Shown: positions 9,578 to 18,628, counted from the stretch's first letter. The stretch: DNA of 64,000 nucleotides from Microbacterium keratanolyticum (GCF_016907255.1 NZ_JAFBBQ010000001.1:1364001-1428000), one strand, 5' to 3'. Made by a program: numbers and translations. The notes: a model not told the origin generated them from the sequence alone.

Positions 9578-10479
9578 CGCTTCACCTGCCGGGGGTCGAA
9601 GAGGTCGCGCAGCGCATCGCCGAGCAGGTTGAAGCCGAGCACGGTCACGAAGATCGCGAGTCCGGGGAAGGCCGAGATCCACCAGTGGGTGAAGATCTGC
9701 CCGCGCCCCTCGGCGACCATGAGACCCCAGTCGGGGGATGGCGGCTGGGCGCCGAGGCCGATGAAGGCGAGAGAGCCCGCGGCGAGCACGACGCTGCCGA
9801 TGTCGACGGTGGCCTGGACGAGCACGGGGGTCAGGCAGTTGCGCAGGATGTGCCGGGGCACAATGCGCCAGGCCGGGACCCCGATCGACCGGGCCGCCTC
9901 GACGAAGGGCCGATCGCGCAGCGACCGTGCTTCAGCGCGCACGAGCCGGGCGTACCAGGGCCACCAGCAGATCGCGAGTGCGAGGCCGGCGTTGGTGAGG
10001 CTCGGACCGAGGATCGCCACGGTCACCATCGCCAGCAGCAGCGGCGGGAAGGCCTGGAAGACCTCGGTGACGCGCATGAGCACCTCGTCGAGCCAGCCGC
10101 CGCGGTATCCGGCGATCGCCCCCAGCGGGATGCCGATGAGCGCGGCGATCGCGACGACGAGCACCGAGATGGTGAGCGCGGGGCGCGCGCCGATGATGAT
10201 GCGGCTCAGGATGTCGCGTCCGAGCTGATCCGTGCCGAACCAGTGCGCGGCGCTGGGGGCCAGCCCTCGGTTCCCGACGCTCGTCTCGCCGTATCCCTGT
10301 GCGGGGAACGGCGCGATCCAGGGGCCGAAGAAAGCGAGGATCAGGACGAGGAGGATGAGAGCGAGCCCGAGCGCGGCGAGCCGATCCGTGCGCATCACCC
10401 GGGTGAAGCGTCCCAGGGCTCCGTGGCCCCGTGAGACGGAGTCGATGGGCGGGAGAGGGGGCAGTGCGGTGGCGGTCAT
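9574..10479 (-). CDS. oligopeptide-type ABC transporter permease (OppC/DppC-like)
   Basis: 301 aa, ATG overlapping the stop of the first permease gene (ATGA). An N-terminal membrane segment (LGLALILLVLILAFFGPWIAP) is followed by a periplasmic-side region with FGTDQLGRDI, a hallmark of DppC proteins. Five more segments and the EAA loop (EAARSIGVPAWRI) follow. It ends in LFDPRQVKR, close to the standard C-terminus. It is the second permease of a binding-protein-dependent importer. Confidence 0.93.
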   Translation of the reverse strand: MTATALPPLPPIDSVSRGHGALGRFTRVMRTDRLAALGLALILLVLILAFFGPWIAPFPAQGYGETSVGNRGLAPSAAHWFGTDQLGRDILSRIIIGARPALTISVLVVAIAALIGIPLGAIAGYRGGWLDEVLMRVTEVFQAFPPLLLAMVTVAILGPSLTNAGLALAICWWPWYARLVRAEARSLRDRPFVEAARSIGVPAWRIVPRHILRNCLTPVLVQATVDIGSVVLAAGSLAFIGLGAQPPSPDWGLMVAEGRGQIFTHWWISAFPGLAIFVTVLGFNLLGDALRDLFDPRQVKR

Positions 10480-11492
10480 GCGAGCCTCACCCGGGGGTCG
10501 AGTCGCGCCTGGACCAGGTCGACGACGAAGTTGGCGATGAGGTAGCCGGCGGCCCCGAGGAGGGTGATCGCCATGATGGCCGGATAGTCCACGGCGAGCA
10601 TCGCACCGGCGGCGAACTGCCCGATGCCGGGCCAGTTGAAGACGACCTCGACGAAGAAGGTGCCGGTCAGGGTGTAGGCGGCCGCGAGTCCGATGATCGT
10701 CATCGTCGGCGGGAGGGCGTTCTTCAGCGCGAGCCGCCACCGGATGAGTCCGTCGCGCAGTCCATAGGCGCTCGCCGTGAAGACGTAGTCCTGGCTGAGC
10801 ACCTCGAGCATCGAGGCGCGGGTCATACGGGCGACGAGTCCGAGCGGATAGGCGGCGAGGGTGAGCGCGGGCAGGATGAGGTGCGCGAGCCCGTCGCTGT
10901 AGGCGGCCCAGTTCCCCGTGAGGAAGCTGTCGAGGAGCGGGAACCCGGTGACCGGCGTGATCGGCGAAAGGTACTCGACGTCGGTGCTGAACTGGCCGGT
11001 CGCCGGCAGCAGCTTCAGCTGCCCGACGAAGAGCACCTGCAGCAGCAGGCCGAGCCAGAACGCCGGCATCGAGACACCGCCGATGGCGAGGAACCGGATC
11101 GCGCCGTCCAGCGCCTTGCCCGGCCGTCGCGCGGCCACGACCCCGAGCACGATGCCGACGACGATGGCGAACAGCATCGCGGCGAAGAGGAGCTCGAGCG
11201 TGGCCGGAAGCCGGGTCGCGAGCTCGTCGAGCACGGGGCGCTTGGTGGCGAGCGAGTCGCCCCAGTCGCCCCGGACGAGACCGGTGAGGTAGTTGAAGTA
11301 CTGCAGGACAAGCGGCTGATCGAAGCCGAGCTTCTCGCGGATGCGGGCGAGCTCCTCCGGCGGCGCCTTCGGGCCGGCGTAGACGACGGCCGGGTCGGCC
11401 GGGATGACGCGCGCGAGCACGAACACGATGAGCGTGAGCACGAACAGCACGAGCGCCGCGGTTCCGAGCCTGCCGGCGAGGAAGCGGATCAT
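10476..11492 (-). CDS. oligopeptide-type ABC transporter permease (OppB/DppB-like)
   Basis: 338 aa, ATG with AGGAG just upstream. Six membrane segments are visible, with the N-terminal pattern RFLAGRLGTAALVLFVLTLI and the family's GLDQP-like loop (KLGFDQPLVLQY). The end PRVRLA is typical of DppB. It lies 75 nt after the binding-protein gene, and that gap carries a very strong hairpin; from here on all genes of the operon overlap by 4 nt. Confidence 0.93.
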   Translation of the reverse strand: MIRFLAGRLGTAALVLFVLTLIVFVLARVIPADPAVVYAGPKAPPEELARIREKLGFDQPLVLQYFNYLTGLVRGDWGDSLATKRPVLDELATRLPATLELLFAAMLFAIVVGIVLGVVAARRPGKALDGAIRFLAIGGVSMPAFWLGLLLQVLFVGQLKLLPATGQFSTDVEYLSPITPVTGFPLLDSFLTGNWAAYSDGLAHLILPALTLAAYPLGLVARMTRASMLEVLSQDYVFTASAYGLRDGLIRWRLALKNALPPTMTIIGLAAAYTLTGTFFVEVVFNWPGIGQFAAGAMLAVDYPAIMAITLLGAAGYLIANFVVDLVQARLDPRVRLA

Positions 11493-11514
11493 GGGAGTCT
11501 CCTGGGTCGGTGGG

Positions 11515-11557
11515 GTCCGGTCGGGCGCCCCGTCTTCTGCGGGGCGCCCGACCGGAC
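11515..11557 (-). terminator. strong intra-operon hairpin between binding-protein and permease genes
   Basis: An 18-bp perfect GC-rich stem (GTCCGGTCGGGCGCCCCG and its complement) encloses a 7-nt loop. There is no T-run after it. Such hairpins between a binding-protein gene and the membrane genes usually stabilise the upstream mRNA or partly stop transcription, so the binding protein is made in excess. This role is inferred. Confidence 0.75.
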
Positions 11558-11567
11558 GCGTGCGGCG

Positions 11568-13166
11568 TCAGTTCGCGGGGGCGATGGGGGCGAAGAACGT
11601 CGTGAACGGGTAGTTCTCGTTGAAGTCGGCCACATGGAGCCCCTTCGGGACGACGTTCACCGCCTGGGCGTCGTAGAGGAAGATGCCGGGCGCCTGGTCC
11701 ACGAGCAGCTTCATCGCCTCCTCGTACTTTGTCTGCGCGGCCTCGCGGTCGCTGCCGGTCAGGGTTCCCGCCTCGTCGACGAGGGCGTCGTACTCGGCGT
11801 TGTCCCAGTAGCTGAGGTTGAAGAACGGCGCGTCGCTGGAGTGGAACAGCGAGTACAGGTTGTCGGAGCCGGCGTCGCTGTACGTCGGCCAGTAGTAGAC
11901 AACGAAGATGTCCTGCGCGCCGGCGGGGTCGGCCTTCGCGTTCTCCCACTGCTGGTTGAACAGCTCGGCGCGCACGTCGAGCGTCACGCCGATCTTCGCG
12001 AAGGCGTCCTTGATCAGCGGCACGAACCTGGCCTCGGCCGAGTTCTCCGAGGCGAAGGTGAGCGTGAGCGTCAGGCCGTCCGCGTGGCCCGCCTCGGCGA
12101 GGAGCGCCTTCGCCTTGTCGAGGTCCTGGGTGTACTGCGGCACATCCTCGGAGTACGGGAAGATGCCCTTCGGCACGGGGCCATGGGACTGCGTGCCGTA
12201 TCCGGCGCCGCCCACCTCAATGATGTCCTCGTAGGGGACGGCGTAGCTCAGCGCCTGCCGCACCTTCGGGTCGTCCAGGGGCGCGCGGGTCGTGTTGAAG
12301 AAGGCCACGAAGTTGAACGGCGAGTTCGCGGTGCGCACCTCCGTGCCGAGGTCGTCGGCGATCGTGTCGACGTTCTCCAGCGGCAGGTTCGTCGCGAGGT
12401 CGACCTCGCCAGATGTGAGCATCTGCTGCGCGGTGACGGCATCCGGGGTGATCGCGATGTCGACGATGTCGTAGGTCGGCGCGGCGTCCTCGTTCCAGTA
12501 CTCGTCGTACGCCTCCAGCACGACCTTCTCGCCCGGGGTGTAGGACTTGACCGTGTAGGGGCCAGATCCCGCGTCGATGCCCGCCTCGAAGTACTTCTCG
12601 TCGTCGGCCGAGGCCTCGAGCGCCTTCGGGGAGACGATCCAGGCGCCGTAGGTGGAGGCGGCGACGAGATCCATGGGCGCCGAGTAGGCGAGGTGCATGA
12701 CGACGGTCGTATCGTCCGCGGCCTCGATCGACTCCAGCGGCGCCCAGATGAAGGAGGCCCCGGCGTGGTCCTTCGCGGCCTCGATGCTCGCCTTCACGGC
12801 CTCCGCGTCGACCGGCTCGCCATCGTGGAACGTCGCCCCTTCGCGGATGCGGAAGGTCCAGGTGAGTCCGTCCTCGCTCGTCTCCCAGGACTCGGCGATG
12901 CCGGGCATGAAGTCCTCGTCCGCGCCCTCGGCGTTCTTCCACAGCAGCGGCTCGTAGACGTTGCCCAGGTACAGGGCCTCGGTCGAGAAGGAACGCACCG
13001 GATCCCAGGTGGTCACGGCCGCCGACGCGGCGACGCTGAGCACCGAGGTCGACGGCTCACCGCCGTCCTTCCCTCCCGCGGTGCAGCCGCTGACGGTCAG
13101 CGCGGCAGCCGCGCCGATGGCCAGGATGGAGAGGATGCGGGGGGCTCCCGCTCGGGTGACTGCCAT
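11568..13166 (-). CDS. oligopeptide-type ABC transporter substrate-binding lipoprotein
   Basis: 532 aa from MAVTRAGAPRIL with GGAGG six nt upstream. The signal ends in a lipobox (LTVSGCTAG), so the mature protein is a lipoprotein on the outer face of the membrane. It carries the SBP_bac_5 family features: WTFRIREGATFHDGEPVDA, PFNFVAFFNTTRAPLDDPKVRQALSYAV split over two stretches, and a C-terminal QAPGIFLYDAQAVN. It is the first gene of the importer/hydrolase operon and is divergent from the LysR gene. The ligand is likely a short peptide-like oligomer; the hydrolase at the operon end suggests an oligoamide. Confidence 0.92.
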   Translation of the reverse strand: MAVTRAGAPRILSILAIGAAAALTVSGCTAGGKDGGEPSTSVLSVAASAAVTTWDPVRSFSTEALYLGNVYEPLLWKNAEGADEDFMPGIAESWETSEDGLTWTFRIREGATFHDGEPVDAEAVKASIEAAKDHAGASFIWAPLESIEAADDTTVVMHLAYSAPMDLVAASTYGAWIVSPKALEASADDEKYFEAGIDAGSGPYTVKSYTPGEKVVLEAYDEYWNEDAAPTYDIVDIAITPDAVTAQQMLTSGEVDLATNLPLENVDTIADDLGTEVRTANSPFNFVAFFNTTRAPLDDPKVRQALSYAVPYEDIIEVGGAGYGTQSHGPVPKGIFPYSEDVPQYTQDLDKAKALLAEAGHADGLTLTLTFASENSAEARFVPLIKDAFAKIGVTLDVRAELFNQQWENAKADPAGAQDIFVVYYWPTYSDAGSDNLYSLFHSSDAPFFNLSYWDNAEYDALVDEAGTLTGSDREAAQTKYEEAMKLLVDQAPGIFLYDAQAVNVVPKGLHVADFNENYPFTTFFAPIAPAN

Positions 13167-13256
13167 GTCTGCCTCCTGCTGTGGGGTCGCCACCCGGGAT
13201 TCTTCGGCGGCGAAGTCTGGCCAGTCTATGGACACCAGGACTTATCACACCAATAC

Positions 13257-13270
13257 TTGGTTTCAGCCAA
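13257..13270. promoter_or_regulatory. candidate LysR-type operator in the divergent promoter region
   Basis: The 125-bp gap between the binding-protein gene and the LysR gene is AT-richer than its surroundings and holds TTGG-N6-CCAA. This fits the LysR T-N11-A style and lies 22 nt before the LysR start codon. The site could serve autoregulation and control of the divergent transport operon. No experiment supports it; it rests on position and symmetry. Confidence 0.45.
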
Positions 13271-13291
13271 ACTGATACCTCGGAGGCATCG

Positions 13292-14203
13292 ATGGATCTT
13301 CGTCTGCTGCGGTACTTCCTCACCGTGTGCGAGACCGGCACCCTGCATGGTGCCGCCGCCGTCCTCCACGTGGCGCAGCCGTCGCTGAGCCGGCAGATAC
13401 GGCGGCTCGAACAGGACCTCGGCTTCACGCTCTTCGACCGCTCGGCGCGGGGCCTCTCCCTCACCGCCGCGGGCCGCGCGTTCCGTCCCGTCGCAGAGGA
13501 CCTCCTCACCCGCGCGACGCAGGTGACCTCGACCGCCCGCGCGATCGCCCGCGGCACCGTCTCGGATCTCACCGTCGTCGCCGCCCCCACCACCGTGGCC
13601 GACGTGATCTCGCCGTTCATCGTCCACGCCGGCGCCGGCGGCGTCATCGGCAACGCGATCGAGGCGATGCCCGAGCACGTGTACGGCGCCATCGAACGCG
13701 GCGACGCCGACTTCGCCGTCGGCACCCGCATCCCGCCAGCGGAGCTGCGGTCGATGGTGCTCGGGCACGCCTACCTGTGGGCGCAGATGCCGGCCGACCA
13801 CCCGTTCGCGAGTCGCGCCAGCATTCCGATCGAGGAGCTGGTGCGCGAGCGCCTCATCGTCATGAGCCCGGCGCACGGCGTGCGGCACATGCTCGACTCC
13901 GCCGCCGCGCGCGCAGGGCTCTCGTTCTCTGCGGCGGTGGAGACGACCTCCCCCGTGCTCGCGCAGGCGCTCGCCGCCGCCGGGCGCGGCATCTGCGTGC
14001 TCTCCGACGACCCGCACTACGACCTGGCCGCGGTGCCGATCTCGGCGACCGGCGGCGACCTCATCATCACCCTGTTCGGGGTGTGGGATGAGATGCACTA
14101 CGCCGGCGCGCAGATCGCGGCCTGTCTGGAGGATCTGAGCGCCTTCAACGCCGTGCTGTACCCGCAGACGACGAAGTTCGCCGTCCCCGTGCCGCCGGCC
14201 TGA
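13292..14203 (+). CDS. LysR family transcriptional regulator
   Basis: 303 aa, ATG preceded by CGGAGG. The N-terminal winged helix-turn-helix ([43 protein letters not shown]) is canonical, followed by a co-inducer-binding region. It is divergent from the importer/NylB-like operon and is followed by the secreted hydrolase gene, so it most likely senses an intermediate of the substrate handled by both. The inducer is unknown. Confidence 0.93.
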   Translation: MDLRLLRYFLTVCETGTLHGAAAVLHVAQPSLSRQIRRLEQDLGFTLFDRSARGLSLTAAGRAFRPVAEDLLTRATQVTSTARAIARGTVSDLTVVAAPTTVADVISPFIVHAGAGGVIGNAIEAMPEHVYGAIERGDADFAVGTRIPPAELRSMVLGHAYLWAQMPADHPFASRASIPIEELVRERLIVMSPAHGVRHMLDSAAARAGLSFSAAVETTSPVLAQALAAAGRGICVLSDDPHYDLAAVPISATGGDLIITLFGVWDEMHYAGAQIAACLEDLSAFNAVLYPQTTKFAVPVPPA

Positions 14204-14366
14204 GAGGCCGAGCAGACTCCCCCGCAGACCTCGGCGATGCTCCGAGAGCATCACTTCGGGGCCGAACAGGTCGTGGACGCATCCGCTCCGGCGCGTCCAC
14301 ACTGGGGGCACCGCGTGGGCCCCTCCCCCATGCCTCCCGCCGTGCGATCGAATCGAAGGAGATTCC

Positions 14367-16649
14367 ATGCGCCGTTCCCTGTCCTCCGTGCTGTGCGGCG
14401 CCCTGCTCGCGACCGCCCTGGTCGCCCTCAGCGCGCCCCCGTCCATGGCCGCCGCCGTTCCGGTGCCCGGCGACCCGCTCACCGGCTCCGGGGCCGTGAG
14501 CCGCACGGTGCTCACCTCCGCTCAGCTGGCCTCGGGCGCCGCCCCCGCAGCCCCCGTCTCGAACGACGCGTTCACCCTGCCCGCCAACGCGGCGGCGCCC
14601 GCGCACTCCTTCGAGGGCACACTCACCCTGAACGGCGTCGCTGCGTCCGGAAGCTTCACGACGCTCAAAGATCCCTACGGCTACGCCTCGACCGCTGCTC
14701 TGAAGCACCTGCCGCCGTTCTCGGTGCAGCTCGTGCAGAACGGGAGCCACCTCGTCCCCGTCGCGCGGGGGCTGCAGTACACGGGGAGTCCGTACTGGAA
14801 TCTCGCGGTCGGCGCGGGGCGCGCGTGGACCGAGAGCGGCGACGGCGGCCAGACGCGCGCGTCCCTTCCGTTCGCGATGATCGAGCGGAACGCGAACTGC
14901 GTGCACAACGGCGTCCTCACCTTCCTGTTCACCGGGACGAGCGTCTCGAACGTGCGCTACCAGGTCGTCAACGAGACGTGCGAGTACTTCCAGTTCGACC
15001 TCTGGGGGCAGACGACCGCGACGTACGCCCCCGGGGGCGTCAGCGGCGCCGAGGCCGTCCGCGCCGCCTATGCGACAGAGGTCTCCGGCCGGCTCCCCTC
15101 GAAGCCGATCAGCGCGCTCGCCACCGATCACCCGAGCGCGGGCGTCGACCTCTCCGCCTTCGGAGGAGGCATCACCCCCAGCGCTCTCAGCACCTTCGGC
15201 TTCCTCTTCGAGGGCGTGAACTACGTCGGCGCCTGCCCCACCCGTCAGGGCGCCTACCCGTACTGCAGTCAGATGCTGCTCCCCTCGTACTCGACGGCGA
15301 AATCCGCGTTCGGCGGCCTCGCGCTGATGCGCCTCGCGCAGAAGTACGGCCCCACGATCGCCGGCGAGCTCGTGAAGGACCACGTCACGGAGGCATCCGG
15401 CACGGCCTGGAACGGCGTCACCATCGACCACGCGCTCGACATGGCCACCGGCAACTACTCCTCCGCCGGCTACGAGGTCGACGAGGCCGGCTCGACGATG
15501 TCGTCCTTCTTCCTCGCCGAGTCATACGCCGACAAGATGACCGCGGCGCTCTCGTTCCCGCACAAGGCGAGCCCCGGATCCATCTGGACTTATCACACCT
15601 CCGACACCTTCCTCGCCACGCGCGCGATGGACGATGCGCTGAAGGATCGCGCCGGTTCGGGGGCGGAGATCTTCGCCATGCTCCGCGACGAGGTGCTGAA
15701 GCCGGCCGGGGTCGGCCCCGACGCGCTGACCACCCTGCGGACCGGCAACTCCGCGAGCGGCGCCGCGTTCGGCGGCTACGGCATGTTCTGGACCCAGGAT
15801 GACATCGCGAAGGTCGCGAAGCTCCTCACCGTCGACGACGGCGTCGCGAACGGCGCGCAGGTTCTGCATCCGGGCCTGCTCGACGCGACGATGCAGCGCG
15901 ACCCCGCCGACCGCGGAGTCACCACGACCGGCTCCGTCCCGTTCCGCTACAACAACGCGTTCTGGGCGCGGGACTTCACCAGCGCCGACAACGCGGCTTT
16001 CACGACGCCGTTCTCCGTGCCGTTCATGTCCGGGTTCGGCGGGATCTCCGTGGCCCTCATGCCCAACGGCTCCAGCTACTACGCCTTCAGCGACAACAAC
16101 GAGTTCGCGTGGAACAGCGTGGTCGTCCAGTCGAACAAGCTCGCCCCCATGGCCAGCGGTGGCGGCACGGGCAGCTGCACCGCGGGAGACCTGCTCGGCA
16201 ACGGCGGCTTCGAGACCGGCACCGCCGCGCCCTGGACAGCGAGCGCCGGCGTGATCGACAACCGCACCTCGCTGCAGCCGCCGCGCACCGGTTCCTGGAA
16301 GGCCTGGCTCAACGGCTTCGGCACCGCGAACACCGAGACGCTCTCCCAGACTGTGAGCATCCCCGCCGGCTGCGCCGACGCGGCCTTCACCTTCTGGCTG
16401 CGCATCGACTCCGCCGAGAACCTGGCCAACGTCTACGACACCCTGACGCTCACCGCGACGCCGGCCGGCGGATCGGCGGCCACACTCGCGCAGTGGTCCA
16501 ACCTCGACGAGGCCGGATACGCACGCAAGAGCTACCCGCTCGGCGCGTACGCCGGCCAGACGGTCACCCTGAAGTTCACCGGCAGCGAGGACTACTCGCT
16601 GCAGACCTCGTTCGTCATCGACGACGCCGCGACCCCCGCCGCGGGCTGA
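14367..16649 (+). CDS. secreted SxxK serine hydrolase (beta-lactamase-like) with C-terminal accessory domain
   Basis: 760 aa, RBS AAGGAG seven nt before ATG. The signal peptide ends near SMAAA (residue about 30). The catalytic-type motif is S309-T-A-K312, with Tyr409 in YHTSD as probable general base and GFGGISVAL in the position of the third motif. This matches the serine-hydrolase fold of NylB and DD-peptidases. From about residue 605 a separate beta-rich domain ([23 protein letters not shown]) resembles carbohydrate- or polymer-binding modules. The protein is long for the family because of this module and a roughly 270-residue N-terminal region. An extracellular amidase or esterase acting on a polymer before import is a reasonable inference; the substrate is unproven. 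Confidence 0.7.
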   Translation: MRRSLSSVLCGALLATALVALSAPPSMAAAVPVPGDPLTGSGAVSRTVLTSAQLASGAAPAAPVSNDAFTLPANAAAPAHSFEGTLTLNGVAASGSFTTLKDPYGYASTAALKHLPPFSVQLVQNGSHLVPVARGLQYTGSPYWNLAVGAGRAWTESGDGGQTRASLPFAMIERNANCVHNGVLTFLFTGTSVSNVRYQVVNETCEYFQFDLWGQTTATYAPGGVSGAEAVRAAYATEVSGRLPSKPISALATDHPSAGVDLSAFGGGITPSALSTFGFLFEGVNYVGACPTRQGAYPYCSQMLLPSYSTAKSAFGGLALMRLAQKYGPTIAGELVKDHVTEASGTAWNGVTIDHALDMATGNYSSAGYEVDEAGSTMSSFFLAESYADKMTAALSFPHKASPGSIWTYHTSDTFLATRAMDDALKDRAGSGAEIFAMLRDEVLKPAGVGPDALTTLRTGNSASGAAFGGYGMFWTQDDIAKVAKLLTVDDGVANGAQVLHPGLLDATMQRDPADRGVTTTGSVPFRYNNAFWARDFTSADNAAFTTPFSVPFMSGFGGISVALMPNGSSYYAFSDNNEFAWNSVVVQSNKLAPMASGGGTGSCTAGDLLGNGGFETGTAAPWTASAGVIDNRTSLQPPRTGSWKAWLNGFGTANTETLSQTVSIPAGCADAAFTFWLRIDSAENLANVYDTLTLTATPAGGSAATLAQWSNLDEAGYARKSYPLGAYAGQTVTLKFTGSEDYSLQTSFVIDDAATPAAG

Positions 16650-16690
16650 TCGGAGGTGCGGGACGGGGCGGGTCCTCCCGCCCGATGAAA

Positions 16691-16724
16691 AAGGTCAGGC
16701 CCGGTGAGAACCGGGCCTGACCTT
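16691..16724. terminator. bidirectional hairpin terminator
   Basis: The perfect stem AAGGTCAGGCCCGG / CCGGGCCTGACCTT surrounds TGAGAA. It lies 42 nt after the secreted-hydrolase stop and 13 nt past the 3' end of the tRNA-Ser fragment. It could end both the plus-strand gene and the former tRNA transcript. Confidence 0.8.
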
Positions 16725-16736
16725 GACTTCTTTCTG

Positions 16737-16798
16737 CGGAGACGAGGGGTTTTGAACCCCTGACCCCCGTAAGGGGACTCCACCTTAGCAGGGTGGTG
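16737..16798 (-). pseudogene. 3' fragment of tRNA-Ser(GCT), possible attachment-site remnant
   Basis: Read on the minus strand this shows an anticodon arm (CCACC-CTGCTAA-GGTGG, anticodon GCT), a long variable arm (GTCCCC...GGGG), a T arm (AGGGG-TTCAAAA-CCCCT), the acceptor 3' strand CGTCTCC and discriminator G. No compatible D arm or 5' acceptor strand lies at the right distance upstream. It is therefore a partial tRNA from the anticodon stem to the 3' end. This is the stretch commonly duplicated by tRNA-targeting integrases, next to the end of an IS-bounded accessory segment. A diverged functional tRNA is unlikely because the D arm cannot be formed. Confidence 0.75.
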
Positions 16799-17148
16799 AT
16801 CCCCGCTATCGCTGACGTCGCGCCCGTCTGCCCGCTTGGTCGGAGATCGCCCGGAATCCGCGGAAACACACGCATCTCCGACTATTCGAAGCCATTCCTC
16901 GCAGAACTCACCACACTCGCGATGCACTCCGAGATCGCTGCGCTCGGGATTATCCGGACACTTCTGGGACACTCGGAGTTCACCAGCGCGCCCTCCCGGC
17001 CGACGTCCCCGGAACTCTTCCGTCGGCCCTCCTACCGCGGACTCTCGCAGGGCATGTGTGCAACTCCAGGAACGCATGAGACCACGCGCATCGGTGATGA
17101 GCAGCGCCGCGCGCATCTGCGCCGCCTCGCGGGAGCCGACCTCTCAGT
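16799..17148. other. non-coding junction stretch
   Basis: About 350 bp between the tRNA-Ser fragment and the IS fragment. No open frame here has a start, ribosome-binding site or recognisable protein. The composition differs from the flanking coding DNA. It may be debris of an integrated element or of the left part of the truncated IS neighbourhood. Confidence 0.5.
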
Positions 17149-17418
17149 GCGCATGATCCGCGCCCGCGGCATCCGGGCAGTGATTCCGGAGAAGAGCGAT
17201 CAAATCGCGTCCCGCAAACGCAAGGGCAGCAAGGGTGGCCGACCCCTGGCTTCGACGCGAACGCCTACAAAGACCGCAACGTGGTCGAGCGGTCGTTCGC
17301 GCTCGTCAAGCAGTGGCGCGGAATCGCGACCCGTTACGACAAGCTCGCCATCACCTACCGCGCCGGAGCCGTGCTCCTCGCCGCCCTCACCTGGGCGACC
17401 CTATTGGGAGACACACCC
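17149..17418 (+). mobile_element. 3' end fragment of an IS5-type element related to the copy at 5802
   Basis: Similarity to the first copy starts at GCGCATG (17149) and runs to the terminal repeat GGAGACACACCC inside CTAG. It keeps the region absent from copy 1 (GFDANAYKDRNVVERSF, containing the expected catalytic Glu, then VKQWRGIATRYDKL). A one-base shift near 17245 puts this region out of frame with the upstream RKRKGSKGGRP. The left two thirds of the element, including the left terminus, are absent. Confidence 0.85.
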
Positions 17419-18467
17419 TAGAAGCGGCCGTCGCGAACCGCCCACTTCGTCGGTTTCGCAGAGATCGGGAGACCGTTCCTGATCCACTCCGCCTGCCACC
17501 GCACCAGCTGGGCGGCGGACACGGTCGGGTATCCGAACAGCTCCATGCAGCGCCGGGAGTCGCTCAGCAACGCGCTGCCCTGGGGTGTGCCCTCGAGAAC
17601 GACTTCCTGCTCGAGAAGCACACCGAAGTCTCGCGCCACCTTCTCGACGCTCAGCAGCTCGGGCCCGGCGAGGTTCACGATGAAAGGCTCGGGGTCTGCG
17701 TGGACGAGACTTCTCAGCACGACCTCGTTGGCGTATCCCTGCCACACGACGTTCACGTTCGCCGTCTCCAACGAGACCGCCTCGCCGCTCGCAACCGCCT
17801 GCCCGATGTCAGCCAGCACGCCGTATCGGAGATCGATCGCATAGTTGAGGCGGATGACCGAGACGGAGGTGCCCCACTCCCGCGCCGCGAACTCGAAGAC
17901 GCGCTCCCGGCCAAGACATGACTGCGCGTACTCGCCGATGGGCGAGGGGGGTACGCTCTCGTCCGCCCCACCCGTCGCCGGCGAGACGAAGGGGTAGACG
18001 TTGCCGGTCGAGAGCACCGCGATCGCCGCACCCCGGTAGCGACGCGCGATCCGGTCGGGCAGCGCGGCATTCACCTCCCACGCCCACGATGCGTTGGAAG
18101 CAGCGCCGAACTTCGCGCCCACCATGAACACGACATCGCTCGCGTCGGGCAGCCCGGAGAGGTCATCGTTGGCCACGAGGTCGAACGGGAAGACGATGAC
18201 ACCCGCTTTCGACAGGCGCTCCTTCGTCTCCGCATCACCAAAGCGAGACACGGCGTACACGCGATCAGACTCGCGACCCGCGGCATCGAGCGCTCTGCGG
18301 GCGAGCACCGCCAGGGTGGGCCCCATCTTCCCGCCAGCGCCGAGAAGGACCAGATCGCCGGACCGCTTTCGCATGTCTTCGATCAGAGCGGTGCTGGGTG
18401 TTGTCAGCGCATCCTCCAGCTCCGACTCCGAGCCAAACCCGCCCGACACAACCGACTCGCCGCTCAT
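17418..18467 (-). CDS. NAD(P)-dependent epimerase/dehydratase family protein
   Basis: 349 aa from MSGESVVSGG with AAGGAG upstream. The Rossmann motif is LVLLGAGGKMGPTLA (about residues 37-51), and STGNVYPF lies where short-chain dehydratases carry their active Ser/Thr region. The usual YxxxK pair is not obvious (EYAQSCLGRER), so activity may differ from classical epimerases. It ends in KWAVRDGRF, a natural-looking C-terminus whose TAG stop coincides with the CTAG at the IS fragment end. It is the first gene of the carbohydrate locus side and probably acts on a sugar or sugar acid. Confidence 0.8.
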   Translation of the reverse strand: MSGESVVSGGFGSESELEDALTTPSTALIEDMRKRSGDLVLLGAGGKMGPTLAVLARRALDAAGRESDRVYAVSRFGDAETKERLSKAGVIVFPFDLVANDDLSGLPDASDVVFMVGAKFGAASNASWAWEVNAALPDRIARRYRGAAIAVLSTGNVYPFVSPATGGADESVPPSPIGEYAQSCLGRERVFEFAAREWGTSVSVIRLNYAIDLRYGVLADIGQAVASGEAVSLETANVNVVWQGYANEVVLRSLVHADPEPFIVNLAGPELLSVEKVARDFGVLLEQEVVLEGTPQGSALLSDSRRCMELFGYPTVSAAQLVRWQAEWIRNGLPISAKPTKWAVRDGRF

Positions 18468-18628
18468 CCTGCTCCTTCGCCGTATGACCTTTACCCAATT
18501 AAAACACACAACTTGCATAATTCAAGAATGGTTGCGCCTGTTTGTACACAGATTCAGCCCAGAGCCGGGACTTCCGTTTGGCCATTGTGTTACGTTTACT
18601 CGACCATTCATCGAATCAGTGAGGCCCC
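18468..18628. promoter_or_regulatory. AT-rich divergent promoter region of the epimerase and ROK genes
   Basis: Unusually AT-rich for this genome (for example CAATTAAAACACACAACTTG and a TAATTCAA run at 18517). It separates two divergent genes and must hold both promoters. The octamer ATAATTCA also occurs at 27506-27513, upstream of the DapA-like operon, which makes it a candidate shared ROK-regulator element. Confidence 0.4.

Noticed and set aside
10431..13388. 985-codon plus-strand open frame over the importer genes
   Set aside because: It is antisense to clear permease and binding-protein genes, has Arg/Glu/Val-rich random composition and no family features.
16683..16850. Complete tRNA-Ser gene
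   Set aside because: Only the anticodon arm to the 3' end folds correctly. The best 5' acceptor candidate (GCAGACG) lies about nine nt too far and no D arm can be drawn.
5802..17418. Intact composite transposon
   Set aside because: The right copy lacks its left end and both transposases are broken, so the segment is only IS-bounded; it is not a functional composite element.
16793..17482. 229-codon plus-strand protein at the IS junction
   Set aside because: It begins inside the tRNA fragment and runs out of frame through the IS remnant.
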